In this document: in pieces, positions 54,401-62,263 of the stretch | Position numbering within the stretch: the stretch's first letter is position 1 | Layout: each line of letters opens with the position of its first letter | Assembly: GCF_000421545.1 (NCBI RefSeq) | Contig: NZ_ATXF01000006.1 | Span: forward strand, 1-64,000 | Direction of reading: 5' to 3' | DNA: 64,000 bases | DNA from: Agromyces italicus DSM 16388 | GTDB lineage: Bacteria > Actinomycetota > Actinomycetes > Actinomycetales > Microbacteriaceae | Notes under the pieces: model-generated | Told to the model about the DNA's origin: nothing | What the model saw: the letters and a program-made list of their open reading frames with translations, nothing else | Database searches by the model: none | Position numbers and translations under genes: made by a program

Positions 54401-57077
54401 CGATGTTCCAGAGGAAGTTGTGCAGGTGCTTCATCGACGGGTCGATCTTCACCTCGGTGGTGACGGTCGCCGCGTCCGCTCCGGTGAGCAGATCGTTGGG
54501 CAGCCGCACCCAGTTGCCCGGCCCGCCCTTGGCGCCGCCCGTGAGCGTCAGCGAGTTGCCCGTCCACTGGGCGTCGTCCTGGTTCTGCACCCGCGCGGGC
54601 CCGGCGTTGCCGCCGTCGTTGGGCACAGTGGCACCGGTCGTCTGCGTGAACGCGTAATTCGCGAGCAGGCCGTCGACGGCCTCCGCCTTCTCGGCGACGG
54701 TCACCGTCACCTCGATCGGGAAGCGCGACGCGTCCTTCGCGACGCCCTGCACGACGAAGGTCGTGCCCGCCTCGGCGTAGTCGGCAGCCGGCACACTGTT
54801 CCAGATCGTCCCGACCTCTCTGGTCGCACCGCTCTTCATGTGCAGGGTCACCGTGGCCGGCAGGTCGGGCGTGACGCCCGCCATGGTCTCGACGGCGAGC
54901 GGTTCGAACGACTCGACCTCGATGTCACCGAGGTACTCGTCGAGCAGGGCTTCGTGCTCCGCCTTCGTGACGGGCAGGATCGTGCCGTGACGGGGCATGC
55001 CGCCGTCGGAGTTCGAGGGGAAGTTGGTCTTCGGCATCTCGTCGCCGACGACCTCCCATTTGGAAGCATCCATGATGTCGTCGGTCGCCATCGGCACGTA
55101 GTGGTTCGGACCGTCGTGGTAGCTCGGCTGATCGGCGAACAGGTAGTACTGGTAGCCGTTCACGTCTCCCGGGTTCGCCTTGAACAGCGAGGGGCCCTCG
55201 CCACCGGTGAAGGTGCCGCCGTAGCCGTTGTCGCTGCCGTTGCCGATGTCGGTGCCCATCTGCGACCAGCCGCTCGTGGCGCCGGCCGTCGAGGAGTAGT
55301 CCTTCACACCCGATCCGCCGACCGTCGCGAGCAGGTCGCTCGACTTCTCCTGGCGGAGCGACATCGTGTTCTCGTCCTTGTAGACGCGCACGTACTCGCC
55401 GCCGACCTTCTGCACCGAGACGTCGATCGATCCCGCACCGGCCTGTCCACGGCGGTCGACGTCGATCCAGACCTGCGGCTCCGAGAAGCTGACGAAGTCG
55501 TCGGTGGTGACGTACATCATGCGGTTGTAGTTCGGGTCGACGGGGCGGTCGGCGGTGTCCGCGGTGTCGTAGAGGTTCGACGCCCAGTACACGACATACG
55601 TGCCCAGCTCGTCGTCCCAGTACGCCTCGGGGGCCCAGGTGTTGCCCGCGAGCGGCGTGTTCACGACCGCGTGGCGCTGCGCCGTCCAGTCGACCAGGTT
55701 CGTCGACTCCCAGACCTCGATGCCGAGCGAGCCGTTGACCTGCGAGGTCATGAAGCCGCTGCCGGGGCGGCCGGCGATCTTGAGGTCGGTGGCGAGCATG
55801 TAGAACTTGTCACCGTCGTGGGAGCGGATGATGAACGGGTCGCGCAGACCCTTCTCGCCGAGCGTGGAGGTGAACAGCGGCTCGCCCTCGTTCAGGGTGT
55901 ACCAGTCGAGCGCGTTGTTGCCCTTCGAGGCGGCGAGGCTGATCTTCTCACCGCCGATGCCCTCACCGGTGAAGAAGGCCCAGACGTACGCCTCGGGGTC
56001 GCCCACGTCTGCGGGCTTCGGCGCGATCGACACGGTGACGTCCTTCGTCGCTGTCGCACCGTCGTTGGTGACCGTCGCGTGCAGCTCGACGGCCGCGGCA
56101 GCGTCGCCGGCCGCAGGACGGGTGATGACCGCGCGCTGCGTGGAGTCGTTGACGCCGTCCTCGAGCGTCGCGAACTCGCCACCGCTCGTGATCTCCCACG
56201 CGATGGTGGAGCCCTGCGCTGCCGTGAGCGGCAGGGAGAAGTTGCCGCGTATGTCATCGGCGTTCACGATCACGATGCCGTCGGCATCCTGCTGCGCGAG
56301 CACCTCGCTCGGCGGGCGCAGTTCGTCGGCGCTGAGCGCGCGCGGGGTGATCGTCAGGTTGTCGATGAGCCCGGTGAAGTACTCGCCGGCGCCCCAGTTG
56401 GCCTTGCCGACCTGCAGCACTCCACCCGTCTCGCCCAGGATGCCGGTGAGCTTCTGCCCCGTCGTGTTCTCGCCGACGAGCGCGTAGTCGACGTAGAGCT
56501 TCGCCGTGGCGCCGTCGACGACGAGGTCGACGTGCTTCCAGTCGGCTCGGCTCGCGGCGGCCGTGATGTTGCCGTCGATGTTGCGGAATCCCGCATTGTT
56601 GTAGCGCTCGACGCTGATGGCCGATTCGGTGTCGATGACGCCGAGGTAGGTCTCGTTCTCGAAGACGTTCGGGTCGGCCGAACGCGAGGCGGCGATCGTC
56701 CAGCCCTGGTTGCCCGCCTCCGGCTTGCGGTCGTACGAGAAGGTGACGGCGTCGAGCCCCTGCAGCACAGCTGAGCCGTCGGTCTTCGCGAGGTCGAGCC
56801 AGAACCCGGAGCCGAGCCGGGCCGCCGTGCCCTGTCCCTCCTTGCCCGCGACGAGCGAGGCATCGCCTTGGACCGTCGCGCGAACCTCACCCGAGGTGAA
56901 CGCACCGCCGGTCGGTGCCTCGTCGAAGGTGAAGTTCGCGATCGCGTCGGTGGGCGTCTCCGCATGCGCCGCGGGAGCGGCGAGGCCGAGTACGAGCGCG
57001 CATGTGGCGACGACGGAGCTGAGACCGCGGAGCATCGCGCTGCGGGGTCTGGTGGTAGATCGGGTGGGATCGTGCAC
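51414..57077 (-). CDS. Secreted multidomain LamG/GH43 arabinosidase-like protein
   Basis: The 1887-residue product starts at GTG 57077 with GAGGAGG 7 nt upstream. A long signal peptide ends near AAHAE (40). Domains: LamG (about 45-250); a bacterial Ig-like segment (260-352); GH43 five-blade propeller 1 (about 360-690) with GLRDPFI (Asp about 413), NTWAPEAYW and GGEGPSLF as catalytic-base and acid regions; Ig-like Big_4 (about 700-770); second LamG (775-965); further Ig-like parts; a partial propeller with SLIDPAVFQL (about 1240-1390); Big_4; and C-terminal GH43 propeller 2 (about 1500-1840) with RADPSAF, GCFWAPEF and CAEGPNVL. It probably cleaves arabinose side chains or arabinan outside the cell. 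No sorting signal or membrane anchor is seen; the odd Cys-containing tail may be a natural end or loss of a domain. Confidence 0.88.
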   Translation of the reverse strand: MHDPTRSTTRPRSAMLRGLSSVVATCALVLGLAAPAAHAETPTDAIANFTFDEAPTGGAFTSGEVRATVQGDASLVAGKEGQGTAARLGSGFWLDLAKTDGSAVLQGLDAVTFSYDRKPEAGNQGWTIAASRSADPNVFENETYLGVIDTESAISVERYNNAGFRNIDGNITAAASRADWKHVDLVVDGATAKLYVDYALVGENTTGQKLTGILGETGGVLQVGKANWGAGEYFTGLIDNLTITPRALSADELRPPSEVLAQQDADGIVIVNADDIRGNFSLPLTAAQGSTIAWEITSGGEFATLEDGVNDSTQRAVITRPAAGDAAAAVELHATVTNDGATATKDVTVSIAPKPADVGDPEAYVWAFFTGEGIGGEKISLAASKGNNALDWYTLNEGEPLFTSTLGEKGLRDPFIIRSHDGDKFYMLATDLKIAGRPGSGFMTSQVNGSLGIEVWESTNLVDWTAQRHAVVNTPLAGNTWAPEAYWDDELGTYVVYWASNLYDTADTADRPVDPNYNRMMYVTTDDFVSFSEPQVWIDVDRRGQAGAGSIDVSVQKVGGEYVRVYKDENTMSLRQEKSSDLLATVGGSGVKDYSSTAGATSGWSQMGTDIGNGSDNGYGGTFTGGEGPSLFKANPGDVNGYQYYLFADQPSYHDGPNHYVPMATDDIMDASKWEVVGDEMPKTNFPSNSDGGMPRHGTILPVTKAEHEALLDEYLGDIEVESFEPLAVETMAGVTPDLPATVTLHMKSGATREVGTIWNSVPAADYAEAGTTFVVQGVAKDASRFPIEVTVTVAEKAEAVDGLLANYAFTQTTGATVPNDGGNAGPARVQNQDDAQWTGNSLTLTGGAKGGPGNWVRLPNDLLTGADAATVTTEVKIDPSMKHLHNFLWNIGAENDQTHYFFVGLRDDDVFPPRADIRNGSAEAIAATSGNIDFGRWTSITTTIDGATDKLRLYFDGELVAEAPTTLEPKDIADQTMNTIGKSPWPDPLFKGEIATFRVYDRAMDADEVRQTSDRDAKLHEAELQAVAQAKVDGLTVPEGEIDGDYVALPTAGGSVDWASSKPSVIDIDGTVTQPDAGAEPVAVELTASYTFRGLTAERTTTVTVLPTSATAEEQTATAAERYVIPPLVRSGTKLPEAPKGLIVTPVSASGGASIDDGALVLDGHAGVDAQVTVKIARESAPETTVDKTFTVRVLPTTHARDITGYHRTPTSEFEANNADVALSMHLAVQSDSPSAATGWTPLNENYGVFFAKTSEPVPMTGPNPNTYTRSLIDPAVFQLRGDEGYGVVSTRVRRGGGDDGTQANQVLVATTPDLLDYTELGLLTLDEAGGVNAPTAVYDASSDAYVVSWTTDSGAGRHQVFTDLAAAVAGTGGGAGGDSASGRATGSDRTTDLEIEDFAAGTILTVRESVAHRLENRLGRITNTGYQEFEDLTVVKKTPVDELGLPEQVTLDYSDGSTAKLPISDWDLSDLNLKKPGTYTVTGTVKQTKYPKPFAVERADPSAFKYDWNGQTKYLMIATNDLNERHVDQYGNAFMPVRIGDTLTELADAAQPDPNDPQAGEIHLLKKGDVDAQGTAMTGCFWAPEFQVIGGKLSILFMPCYDQNGGPDYITGRASIMQLQQDEAGDALDPADPANWSKPEWILRADGITNLNTDVPASNQISLDMTYFQDAAGQSYYAWQSNCSTYIATLDPAHPNRVTSDPVRIVSPEYAWDNSCAEGPNVLTRDGKLLMTYAGSQVGYTYATGLAVAPTSGANLLDPASWKKLNYPLLKSGEFEGEWQLGTGHGMWSEDEDGNIVHVFHAKTDAGIGEYTVGRDMFVRRVHFDAEGMPVLDMESSEELASPTVTMQVVVKASPNACSAHHGKPVVPDPFDVQNQRTCTGRKHW

Positions 57078-57156
57078 GGGACATCCTCCTCGATGTCAGG
57101 GATTACGGGGGGCGCATCGGGCCGTCACGAGCGGAGGCGGCTGCCTTCGCTCAGAA

Positions 57157-57170
57157 TGTTCCCGGTAACA
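57157..57170. promoter_or_regulatory. LacI-type operator candidate upstream of the GH43 gene
   Basis: TGTTCCCGGTAACA is a 14-bp palindrome with one mismatched pair, close to the LacI/GalR-family pattern TGTTACCGGTAACA. It is about 80 bp before the GH43 start, in the only AT-richer patch of this 249-bp gap. The regulator is not in the window. Confidence 0.65.
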
Positions 57171-57326
57171 CTTGGCGCCAGGTGATCGTATCCCAAGAGC
57201 AGTCGGCGCGCCAGAAGGCGTCGGGGGCACGTCCTTCCGGTCGCCCGCTCGAGTGCGTGAGTACGTCCGGCGTTGCAGCACAGGCCAGCGGATCGGGCGC
57301 TGCTGCTCCGCGACCCTTCTCGGCTG

Positions 57327-58862
57327 CTACGCCTCCGACCGCACCGGCGCGACGAGCACCCCGTCCTCCCGCCGCGGAACGCCGAGCGGGTTGCCGTCGG
57401 CGAGCTCGGGCGGCAGCACCGTGGCGGGTGCATCCTGCCAGGTCGCCGGGGCCAGCCAGCGCCGGATCGCCGTCGCGCCGACAGAGGTGTGCACCGACGC
57501 CGTCGTCGCGGGCCAGCCGCCGCCGTGGTGCTGGCCCCACGCGATCGCGACGCCGGTCGGCCAGCCGTTGAAGACGAGCCGACCGGCGACCGGTTCGAGC
57601 ATCTCGGCGAGAGCCGTCACGTCTTCGCCCGGTGCATGCTGGATCGACGCGGTGAGCGAGCCTTCGAGCAGGCCGAGCGCAGCGGTGAGCTGCTCATCGG
57701 AGGAGTACCGCACGAGCACCGTGACGGGCCCGAAGCGCTCCTCGAGGAACGTCTCGTGCGCGGCGACGAACGCGCCCACAGACGTCGCCACGACAACCGG
57801 CGCGGCGACGTCGGCGGCCCGTTCGCCCGCGAAGACCGGCTCGACGTCGTCGCGTTCGGCGAGCTCGACCGAGCCGCGGTCGAAGGCCGCGGCGATGGCC
57901 TCGGTGAGCAGTCGCTGCGGTGCGGGCACGGCGTCGGCGCTGAGCGCCGCGACGAGCGCCGCCTCGAATCCCGAGCGCTCGGGCACGAACACGATGCCGG
58001 GCTTCGTGCAGTACTGCCCGCCGTCGCGGGTGAACGAGCCGGCGAGGCCGGAAGCGACGGCTGCGGCGCCCTCGCCACGAGCGACCGCCGCCCGCGTGAC
58101 CACGACGGGGTTCAGCGAGCCGAGCTCGCCGTAGAACGGGATCGGCGCGGGGCGTGCGGCAGCGAGGTCGAAGAGCGCGCGGCCGCCGCGGGTCGAGCCG
58201 GTGAAGCCGACCGCCGTGACCTGTGGGTGCTGCACGAGCGCGAGGCCCGCCTCGATGCCCTCCACGAGCTGGAGCGCAGCCGCGGGGCCGCCCGCCGCGG
58301 CGAGCGCCTCGTGCGCGATGGCGGTGATGCGACGCGAGAGCCGGGGGTGACCGGGGTGGGCCTTCACGACGACGGGGCACCCCGCGGCGAGCGCGGAGGC
58401 GGTGTCGCCACCGAGCACCGAGAACGCGAACGGGAAGTTCGAGGCCGCGAACACGCCGACGACGCCGAGCGGTCGCAGCATCCTCCTGAGCGAAGGGCGC
58501 GGCGGCACGAGCGATGCGTCAGGAGAGTCGATCGTCGCCTCGAGGTACGAGCCCTCGTCGATGACGCCGGCGAAGAACCGCAACTGGTTCGCGGTGCGGG
58601 TGACCTCGCCGCCCAGCCGAGCCGACGAGAGGTGGGTCTCCTCGCCCGCGATCGCGACGAGTTCGTCGCGATGGGCCTCGAGGGCGTCGGCGATCGCGAC
58701 GAGCCAGCGGCCGCGATCGGCCCGGCTCGAGCGCGTCAGGCGGGAAGCCGCCGCGGTTCGCACCGCGAGCTCGACCCTCGCCTCCGCCGGCAGCTCGACG
58801 CGGTCGTCGCCGCCGATCGCCGGCTCGTCGCGCGGGGCGATCCCCGTGGCATCCGTGTTCAT
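57327..58862 (-). CDS. Alpha-ketoglutaric semialdehyde dehydrogenase
   Basis: The product has 511 residues from ATG 58862 (AAGGGGACG upstream). The long, Ala-rich ALDH type with RPLGVVGVFAASNFPFAFSVLGGDTASALAAGCPVVVKAH (read in parts), VGFTGSTRGGRAL, GELGSLNPVVV and the catalytic DGGQYCTKPG is characteristic of 2,5-dioxovalerate (alpha-ketoglutarate semialdehyde) dehydrogenases. They end the non-phosphorylative arabinose/xylose, glucarate and hydroxyproline routes by making 2-oxoglutarate. It is next to an arabinosidase-like gene, so the oxidative arabinose route is the best guess; its dehydratases are not in the window. Confidence 0.9.
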   Translation of the reverse strand: MNTDATGIAPRDEPAIGGDDRVELPAEARVELAVRTAAASRLTRSSRADRGRWLVAIADALEAHRDELVAIAGEETHLSSARLGGEVTRTANQLRFFAGVIDEGSYLEATIDSPDASLVPPRPSLRRMLRPLGVVGVFAASNFPFAFSVLGGDTASALAAGCPVVVKAHPGHPRLSRRITAIAHEALAAAGGPAAALQLVEGIEAGLALVQHPQVTAVGFTGSTRGGRALFDLAAARPAPIPFYGELGSLNPVVVTRAAVARGEGAAAVASGLAGSFTRDGGQYCTKPGIVFVPERSGFEAALVAALSADAVPAPQRLLTEAIAAAFDRGSVELAERDDVEPVFAGERAADVAAPVVVATSVGAFVAAHETFLEERFGPVTVLVRYSSDEQLTAALGLLEGSLTASIQHAPGEDVTALAEMLEPVAGRLVFNGWPTGVAIAWGQHHGGGWPATTASVHTSVGATAIRRWLAPATWQDAPATVLPPELADGNPLGVPRREDGVLVAPVRSEA

Positions 58863-58915
58863 GTCGTCTCGTCCCCTTCTGCGGACTCGTGCCGAGTCAT
58901 TCCGAGTCATCCATG

Positions 58916-58976
58916 CTCGAGTGGGCGATGTTTGCGGTGTTCCGCTTCGCGATACCGCCAACTTCGCCCACTCGAG
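58916..58976. repeat. Inverted repeat between ALDH and GCDH genes
   Basis: Arms CTCGAGTGGGCGA (58916-58928) and TCGCCCACTCGAG (58964-58976) are perfect over 13 bp. Further inside, TTTGCGGT and ACCGCCAA extend the stem with single mismatches to about 22 bp. The hairpin starts 4 bases after the GCDH stop on the minus strand and may act as a terminator. Confidence 0.85.
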
Positions 58977-58982
58977 GAGTTT

Positions 58983-60179
58983 CTAGAACGCGTTGAGCCC
59001 CGTGAGCTCGCGCCCGAGGATGAGCTGGTGGATCTCGTCGGTGCCCTCGTAGGTGCGCACCGACTCGAGGTTGGCTGCGTGCCGCATGACCGGCCACGCG
59101 TTCGTGATGCCGTCGCCGGCGAGGATGGCCCGTGCCTCGTGCGCGATCGCGAGCGCCTCGCGCACGCTGTTGAGCTTGCCGACCGAGATCTGGGCGGGCG
59201 TGAGGGCTCCCCGCTCCTTGAGGCGGCCGAGGTGCAGTGCCAGCAGGATGCCCTTCTCGACCTCGAGGAACATGTCGGCGAGCTTCGCCTGGATCAGCTG
59301 GTTCGCGCCGATCGGCTTGCCGAACACCTCGCGCGAGGTCGAGCGCGAGATCGCGGCCTCGAGGCACGAGCGCGCGGCGCCCATCGCACCCCAGACGATG
59401 CCGTAGCGGGCCTCGTTGAGGCAGCCGAACGGGCCGCTCAGTCCGCGGGCACCGGGCAGGATCGCCTCGTCGCCGACGCGCACGCCGTCGAAGGTGATGT
59501 CGCACTGCACCGAGGCGCGCATCGAGAGCTTGCCGTCGATCGGTGTCGCCGTGAATCCGGGCGTCGACGTCGGCACCAGGAACCCGCGCACCGCGCTGCC
59601 GCCCTCGCCGAAGGCGCCGGAGGGGTCGTCGACCTTCGCCCAGACGACCGCGACGTCGGCGAGCGAGGCGAGCCCGATCCAGCGCTTCGCGCCGTCGATG
59701 ACCCAGCCGTCGCCGTCGCGGCGCGCGGTCGTGGTCATGCCGGCGGGGTCGGAGCCGCCCTGCGGCTCGGTGAGCGCGAAGCACCCCACGAGGTCGCCCG
59801 CGGCCATGCCGGGCAGCCACCGGTTCTTCTGCTCCTCGGAGCCGTACTTGTGGATCGCGCTCATCGCGAGCGAGCCCTGCACGGAGACGAAGGTGCGCCA
59901 TCCCGAGTCGGCGGCCTCGAGCTCGAGGCACACGAGGCCGTACGAGACGGCGCCGGCCCCGGCGCATCCGTAGCCCTTCAGGTGCATGCCGAGGAACCCG
60001 AGCTCGCCGAGCTCCTTCACGAAATCACGGCGGAAGTGCTTCTGCTCGAAGTCGTCCTCGATGACGGGCAGCAGGCGCTCCTGGGCGAAGGTGCGCGCCT
60101 TCTGCTGCCACCCGCGCTCCTCCTCGCTGAGGAGGGCGTCGAAGTCGAAGACCTGGTCGATGCTGGGGGCGGTGGTCAT
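58983..60179 (-). CDS. gcdH: Glutaryl-CoA dehydrogenase
   Basis: The product is 398 residues from ATG 60179, overlapping the CoA-transferase stop by ATGA. It oxidises and decarboxylates glutaryl-CoA to crotonyl-CoA with FAD. GCDH-specific sequence LKGYGCAGAGAVSYGL and the conserved Arg in AADSGWRTFVSVQGSL, which binds the distal carboxylate, separate it from ordinary acyl-CoA dehydrogenases. The flavin region is GCFALTEPQGGSDPAGM, and the catalytic base is Glu (about 378) in RTYEGTDEIHQ. The neighbouring class III CoA-transferase can make the substrate from glutarate. Lysine, cadaverine and 5-aminovalerate breakdown all pass through this step. Confidence 0.92.
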   Translation of the reverse strand: MTTAPSIDQVFDFDALLSEEERGWQQKARTFAQERLLPVIEDDFEQKHFRRDFVKELGELGFLGMHLKGYGCAGAGAVSYGLVCLELEAADSGWRTFVSVQGSLAMSAIHKYGSEEQKNRWLPGMAAGDLVGCFALTEPQGGSDPAGMTTTARRDGDGWVIDGAKRWIGLASLADVAVVWAKVDDPSGAFGEGGSAVRGFLVPTSTPGFTATPIDGKLSMRASVQCDITFDGVRVGDEAILPGARGLSGPFGCLNEARYGIVWGAMGAARSCLEAAISRSTSREVFGKPIGANQLIQAKLADMFLEVEKGILLALHLGRLKERGALTPAQISVGKLNSVREALAIAHEARAILAGDGITNAWPVMRHAANLESVRTYEGTDEIHQLILGRELTGLNAF

Positions 60180-61387
60180 GCTCGGGGTCCTTTCGAAGGG
60201 GCTGAAACGGGGTCGGATGTCACGGGGCGCCAGTCGGCGCCCGAGTGCTCGTCGAGCCGGGGCGGCGGGGTCTGGTACTCGGCGCGCACCGAACTGAGGC
60301 GGATCGGGTTCGCCACGGTGCGGCTGCCGCCGATCCGGGCGACGGGGTCGAGGCCGAGCGACTCGGCGAACGCGATCGCCTCGGCGACGTCGTTGACGAG
60401 TCCGGCGGGAACCCCGGCCTCGCTGAACCGCTCGACCCACACGGCGGCGCGGGAGCCCGCGAGAGCACCCTCGATCTCGGCCCGGAGGTACTCGCGGTGG
60501 GCGACGCGCGCCTCGTTCGTCGCGTACCGCTCGTCGTCGGCGAGCCCCGGCACGCCGAGGATCGCGGCGAGCGCGCGGAACTGCTTGTCGTTGCCGACGG
60601 CGATGACGAGGTCGCGGTCGGCGGCGGGGAACACGGCGTACGGCGCGATCGACGGATGCTGGTTGCCGAGCCGGCGCGGTGCGCGCCCCGTGACGAGGGT
60701 CGAGGCGGCCTGGTTGGTGAGCGCCGAGAGCAGGCTCTGCATGAGGTTGATCTCGACGTGGGCGCCGTCGCCCGTGCGATCGCGGTCGCGCAGGGCGAGC
60801 AGAATGCCGGCGAGCGCGTTCTGCGCGCACAGCACGTCGACGAGGGCGACACCCGCCTTCGAGGGTTCGCCCTCGGGTTCACCGGTGATCGACATGAGGC
60901 CGCCGACGGCCTGCACCAGGAGGTCGTAACCGGCGAGGCCTGCACCCGCTCCCGCGCCGAAGCCCGTGATCGAGCAGTAGACGACACCGGGGTTCGCCGC
61001 GCACACGGCGTCGTAGTCGAGGCCGAAGCGGCCCATCACGCCCGGGCGGAAGTTCTCGATGACGACATCGGCCGTGGCCGCCAGGCGGTGGGCTTGCGCG
61101 AGGCCCGACTCGCTCGCGAGGTCGAGCGCGACCGAGCGCTTGTTGCGGTTGACGCTGCCGAAGTAGGTGGCGGTGCCGTCGGCGTCGACCGGAGGCTTCC
61201 AGTGACGGGTGTCGTCGCCCGTCGGCGGCTCGATCTTGATGACGTCGGCGCCGTAGTCGGCGAGCATCATCGTCGCGTAGGGCCCGGCGAGCACACGCGA
61301 GAAATCGGCGACGCGAAGCCCTTCGAGCACTCCGTCGCGCGCACCCCGCGGCGCACCTCCGGTCGTCGCCTCGGGTCGCTCGCTCAT
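60176..61387 (-). CDS. CaiB/BaiF-type (class III) CoA-transferase, probably glutarate-specific
   Basis: The product has 403 residues from ATG 61387. Family signs: GLRVADFSRVLAGPYATMMLADYGADVIKIEPP at the start (read in parts), TYFGSVNRNKRSVALDL, NFRPGVMGRFGLDYD and the catalytic Asp (about 155) in GLAGYDLLVQAVGGLM. These enzymes swap CoA between acids through a mixed anhydride. Because it is translationally coupled to glutaryl-CoA dehydrogenase, a succinyl-CoA:glutarate CoA-transferase role (SUGCT-like) is most likely. The operator-like repeat at 61431 overlaps its promoter. Confidence 0.9.
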   Translation of the reverse strand: MSERPEATTGGAPRGARDGVLEGLRVADFSRVLAGPYATMMLADYGADVIKIEPPTGDDTRHWKPPVDADGTATYFGSVNRNKRSVALDLASESGLAQAHRLAATADVVIENFRPGVMGRFGLDYDAVCAANPGVVYCSITGFGAGAGAGLAGYDLLVQAVGGLMSITGEPEGEPSKAGVALVDVLCAQNALAGILLALRDRDRTGDGAHVEINLMQSLLSALTNQAASTLVTGRAPRRLGNQHPSIAPYAVFPAADRDLVIAVGNDKQFRALAAILGVPGLADDERYATNEARVAHREYLRAEIEGALAGSRAAVWVERFSEAGVPAGLVNDVAEAIAFAESLGLDPVARIGGSRTVANPIRLSSVRAEYQTPPPRLDEHSGADWRPVTSDPVSAPSKGPRA

Positions 61388-61430
61388 CGTCCATCCGCCT
61401 TCGCATGTGTCGGCCGTTCGGCCGCGGTGC

Positions 61431-61448
61431 ATTCATCCTATAGTGAAT
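61431..61448. promoter_or_regulatory. Candidate GntR/FadR operator over the CoA-transferase promoter
   Basis: ATTCA-TCCTATAG-TGAAT has perfect 5-bp inverted arms and lies in an AT-rich stretch between the divergent CoA-transferase and FadR-type genes. TATAGG inside it, on the minus strand, may be the -10 element of the CoA-transferase operon. Confidence 0.55.
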
Positions 61449-61489
61449 CTTTTTTGCGCGTGCCGCCACTCGGGCCGCTCGCGCTCGGC

Positions 61490-61495
61490 TATCGT
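61490..61495 (+). promoter_or_regulatory. -10 hexamer TATCGT for leaderless FadR-type gene
   Basis: TATCGT ends 6 nt before ATG 61502, with no Shine-Dalgarno in between. Confidence 0.6.
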
Positions 61496-61501
61496 GAACC
61501 C

Positions 61502-62263
61502 ATGGAATCGAGGGTGGGCCCCGGCGCGCGCGAAGCCGTGTTCGCCCAGCTCGCCGATGCCGGCCGCGCCGAACAGGTCGCGCAGCGCCTCATCGACGGC
61601 ATCGTGCTCGGCGTGCTCGACCCCGGCGAGCGACTCCCGAGCGAGCCCGAACTCGCCCGCCGCTTCGGCGTCGCCCTCATCACGGTGCGCGAGGGTCTCG
61701 GCATCCTCCGCGAGGCCGGTCTCGTCGAGACCCGTCGCGGCCGCGACGGCGGGAGCTTCGTCGTGCACGACGACGCCGAGCACCGCACCCTGCTCACCGC
61801 ACGCCTTCGCGGGCTCGCCCAGGTCGAGCTCAGCGACATGGCCGTCTACTTCGGGGCGATCCTCGCAGGAGCGGCCGAGCGCGCCGCCGAGCGGGCGAGC
61901 GATGCCGAGGCGAGCCGCCTCGCGGCCTGGCTCGACGGCGCCGACTTCGGCACCGCGGCGACCGCCCGCACGAATCAGGGCGGCTTCTTCCTCGAACTGG
62001 CGGTGCTCAGCCAGTCGGCACGGCTCGTGCGCGAGCAGATCCGGCTGCAGGCCGAGTTCGGCCCCCTGCTGCTGCTCGCCTTCGGTGACGATCGGGAGCG
62101 AGCGGAGGCCGCGGCGGTGAACCGCCGCATCGTCCGCGCGGTCGCCGCGCACCGGCCCTCGAAGGCGCGCGAGGCCGCTGGCGCGCTCGTCACCTCGCTG
62201 GCGACCCACCTGCTGCAGGCGAAGGCCCGAGTCGAACGAGGGGGCGGCATCGATGAGCGCTGA
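61502..62263 (+). CDS. FadR-type GntR-family regulator
   Basis: The product has 253 residues from ATG 61502. N-terminal winged helix: QVAQRLIDGIVLGVLDPGERLPSEPELARRFGVALITVREGLGILREAGLVETRRGRDGGSFV (read in parts; about 25-88). The helical FCD ligand domain (about 105-235) is all-alpha with few His, so the usual metal site is reduced. Divergent orientation to the CoA-transferase/glutaryl-CoA dehydrogenase genes and overlap with the cache gene suggest control of glutarate or related acid catabolism; E. coli GlaR (CsiR) is a FadR-type glutarate sensor. Confidence 0.92.
   Translation: MESRVGPGAREAVFAQLADAGRAEQVAQRLIDGIVLGVLDPGERLPSEPELARRFGVALITVREGLGILREAGLVETRRGRDGGSFVVHDDAEHRTLLTARLRGLAQVELSDMAVYFGAILAGAAERAAERASDAEASRLAAWLDGADFGTAATARTNQGGFFLELAVLSQSARLVREQIRLQAEFGPLLLLAFGDDRERAEAAAVNRRIVRAVAAHRPSKAREAAGALVTSLATHLLQAKARVERGGGIDER

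Noticed and set aside
51603..56774. Open frame of 1723 codons on the plus strand opposite the GH43 gene
   Set aside because: It is an exact antisense shadow of a gene with clear domains; the translation is Arg/Val/Leu-rich with no domain, as expected for high-GC DNA.
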